Of a DNA stretch of 7,908 bases, positions 6,661 to 7,908 are shown piece by piece. Source of the stretch: UBA1672 sp964352375 (GTDB lineage: Bacteria > Pseudomonadota > Alphaproteobacteria > Micavibrionales > Micavibrionaceae); NCBI GenBank assembly GCA_964352375.1, contig CAYGSA010000081.1, forward strand, positions 1-7,908, in the 5' to 3' direction. A program made the translations under genes and the position numbers. Each line of letters opens with the position of its first letter. Positions within the stretch are counted from its first letter, which is position 1. The notes beneath the pieces are model-generated. The model did not search any database and had not been told where the DNA came from. It saw nothing but the letters and a program-made list of their open reading frames with translations.

Positions 6661-6733
6661 CTTTGCGTTGCTTTTTCAAGTCGAACAACGCTTTGCGTTG
6701 CTTTTTCAAGTCGAACAACGCTTTGCGTTGCTT
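6661..6733. repeat. 30-bp tandem repeat, two perfect copies plus a partial third
   Basis: Bases 6661-6690 and 6691-6720 are identical, and 6721-6733 repeats the first 13 bases. At each junction CAACGC, TTT, GCGTTG makes a perfect 6-bp hairpin (6686-6700 and 6716-6730). On the plus strand the first is followed by CTTTTTC, which looks terminator-like, but no plus-strand gene precedes it. On the minus strand the hairpins would sit in the mRNA between the exported-protein gene and the tail spike. With the neighbouring palindromic fragment it accounts for most of the gap 6614-6819. Confidence 0.85.
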
Positions 6734-6802
6734 CGCAGCTGCGGAGAAACCCGACAGGCTGAAACCGCATCAGATCTCTCCGTTTCACGTTCGGGATGAC
6801 AT
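6734..6802. repeat. Diverged palindromic element fragment next to the 30-bp repeats
   Basis: The stretch begins with the palindrome CGCAGCTGCG (6734-6743), has inner arms CGGAGA (6742-6747) and TCTCCG (6777-6782), and ends TTCGGGATGACAT at 6790-6802. The ATGACA end and the GAGAGATCT-type inner arm match the layout of the elements at 3172-3306 and 3760-3865. The expected opposite end (TGTCAT) is missing; the 30-bp repeats occupy that place. I read it as a truncated or rearranged member of the same family. Confidence 0.5.
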
Positions 6803-6819
6803 TTTTGAGGCGTTAAATT

Positions 6820-7341
6820 TTAAAGATGTTCTTTGTTTTCATTCAGAGCTTCAAGCAGGTTACAGTATTTTTTATTACTTGAGTGCGTGTGAAGAGGCTC
6901 AAAATACCACTCTGCCCAACCAGGAATGCCCTGTTTATTTTCAAATAGACCGGACACAAAAAAGCGCGTTTGACTGTTTTGTGGCATAACTTCAATAAGA
7001 TGTATGTTATTGCTTTGTTTTAAAAAGAAATAATCTCTTGCTGTGCAATCTGCGGTATGTAGCGTACGGAATATTGGATTATCATGATTTGGTATTAACA
7101 ATAATCGTCCACCATCCTCTTTATAGACAGATATCATATAAAATCCATGCGCGTTGAAATTTCCACGCCACGCCTTGACGATTATTTCTTTCGTGCCGTC
7201 GCCATCAAAATCAATTTCTGTAATGCCTTCCGGAATTTCCATTATTTCTGCGGCTTTTGCAGGAAAGGCGATGATTAACACCAAGATTACAAAAATATAT
7301 TTTATATAATAATATGAGCGTATTTTTGCTGCGGCTGTCAA
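6820..7341 (-). CDS. Exported hypothetical protein, AT-rich candidate moron
   Basis: From the TTG at 7341 the product is 173 residues with a good signal peptide: basic KIRSYYYIK, hydrophobic YIFVILVLIIAF, then PAKA before AE, a type I signal peptidase site at about residue 30. The mature part starts AEIMEIPEGITEIDFDGDGTKEIIVKAW, an FG-GAP-like Asp-rich calcium-binding type turn, and contains two cysteines that could pair in the periplasm. From memory the layout resembles periplasmic CarG/CpmJ-type proteins; this is weak and untested. The TTG is 1 nt after the stop of the virion gene (TAAATTG), so start by reinitiation is plausible although no Shine-Dalgarno is seen. In-frame ATGs at 7398 and 7428 overlap the upstream gene and would bury the signal peptide behind 19-29 extra residues. 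The gene is much more AT-rich than its neighbours and has no place in a T7-like virion, suggesting an acquired accessory gene. Confidence 0.72.
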   Translation of the reverse strand: MTAAAKIRSYYYIKYIFVILVLIIAFPAKAAEIMEIPEGITEIDFDGDGTKEIIVKAWRGNFNAHGFYMISVYKEDGGRLLLIPNHDNPIFRTLHTADCTARDYFFLKQSNNIHLIEVMPQNSQTRFFVSGLFENKQGIPGWAEWYFEPLHTHSSNKKYCNLLEALNENKEHL

Positions 7342-7342
7342 T

Positions 7343-7908
7343 TTAAAACAAGCTTGTTTTGCTTTTGTTTTTCTTGCGCCTGGCTTCTTCGATGTCATCG
7401 AGGATTGTAACGCCGCCGCGGAAAACATCGAAGCCTGTATCCTGCCTGTTTGCGGCTTTGGCGAGGTCGTTGCGTTCAGCCAGTTGGGTGCGTTGGAGCA
7501 CGTTGACCGCGCTGCGCTGTCCGAGGTCCTGGTCGATGCCGGTCAGGCGGATTTGGTCGAGTTCCTCGCGCCTGCGGGCTTCATCTTCGCTCTCATCGAA
7601 AAGGCCCAGAAGGACGGCCTGGGAGCTGCCCTGCCCTGTTCCAATGCCTTGCGCGCCGAAATTAGCCCGCTGTCTTGCGACGGCGCGGCGGAGCGCGGTT
7701 TGGCGTTCCTGTGCGTCTTGCCGTGCGTCTGTCGCAATTTTTTGACGGTTCAGGGCGGCGTCTTGAGCCAGTTGTTGCTCTTGCAGACGTTGCTGCGCCT
7801 TGAGTTGTTCTAGTGATTGCTTTTGGCTATTTTGGCTTTGGCTGCGTGATATTTGGTTTGCGGCCAAGCCAACGCCAACGTTGAGCGCACTGCTCAGCGC
7901 CGCCTGGC
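7343..7908 (-). CDS. Phage virion protein resembling T7 gp14-type internal protein, N-terminus cut by window edge
   Basis: The frame is open to the window edge, so the true start lies beyond it; 187 residues plus a partial codon are visible. The visible N-terminus QAALSSALNVGVGLAANQ is small and hydrophobic. Then comes a long Gln/Arg/Ala-rich helix (SQSQNSQKQSLEQLKAQQRLQEQQLAQDA), the segment RRAVARQRANFGAQGIGTGQGSSQAVLLG, more charged helix, and a Lys-rich tail ending KTSLF. A coiled coil broken by an FGA-GI--GQGS turn is typical of internal virion or head-tail proteins such as T7 gp14, which enter the host envelope during DNA ejection. The position upstream of the tail fibre fits. The family call is from pattern memory and is moderate. 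A TTG at 7867 could be mistaken for a start, but coding plainly continues upstream. Confidence 0.75.
   Translation of the reverse strand, partial: QAALSSALNVGVGLAANQISRSQSQNSQKQSLEQLKAQQRLQEQQLAQDAALNRQKIATDARQDAQERQTALRRAVARQRANFGAQGIGTGQGSSQAVLLGLFDESEDEARRREELDQIRLTGIDQDLGQRSAVNVLQRTQLAERNDLAKAANRQDTGFDVFRGGVTILDDIEEARRKKNKSKTSLF

Noticed and set aside
6661..6733. CRISPR array
   Set aside because: The 30-bp units are directly adjacent with no spacers between them, so this is a plain tandem repeat.
6612..6989. A 125-codon plus-strand frame with a repeated LRCFFKSNNA segment
   Set aside because: The protein repeat is only the 30-bp DNA repeat read in frame, and the rest runs antisense to the exported-protein gene. 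No ribosome binding site is apparent.

Overview
The window looks like the late (virion and lysis) part of a T7-like tailed phage or prophage, probably from a Gram-negative host and perhaps an alphaproteobacterium. The T7-like reading rests on four things. There is a gp19-type large terminase, a tail spike whose N-terminus resembles the T7 fibre anchor, a Gln/Arg-rich protein resembling gp14-type internal virion proteins, and the order internal protein, tail fibre, small gene, terminase. No integrase, attachment site or clear host gene is visible, so prophage and free phage cannot be told apart. The host assignment is inference only.

Nearly everything is on the minus strand and reads from high to low coordinates. 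It starts with a 5'-truncated virion protein (7343-7908), then a small AT-rich gene for an exported protein (6820-7341). Next come a 673-residue tail spike (4592-6613), an acidic protein of unknown function (3924-4532), a 99-residue helical protein that could be the small terminase (3412-3711), and the large terminase (1555-3042). After a break come a membrane/coiled-coil protein (483-815) and a SleB-type cell wall hydrolase that runs off the window (1-473), together forming a probable lysis pair.

One gene (977-1558) is on the plus strand. It sits between the terminase and the lysis pair, is convergent with the terminase (the stop codons share TTAA), is divergent from the lysis pair, and appears to have its own promoter. 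It and the exported-protein gene are the best candidates for accessory (moron) genes.

The spacers at 3043-3411, 3712-3923 and 6614-6819 are not simple. Each holds a palindromic element or fragment ending in TGTCAT/ATGACA with inner arms of the type GAAGGATCT, GAGGAAT or GAGAGATCT. The last spacer also has a 30-bp tandem repeat that forms serial hairpins. These elements are the most unusual feature of the window; they look like dispersed repeats that have entered a phage late operon.
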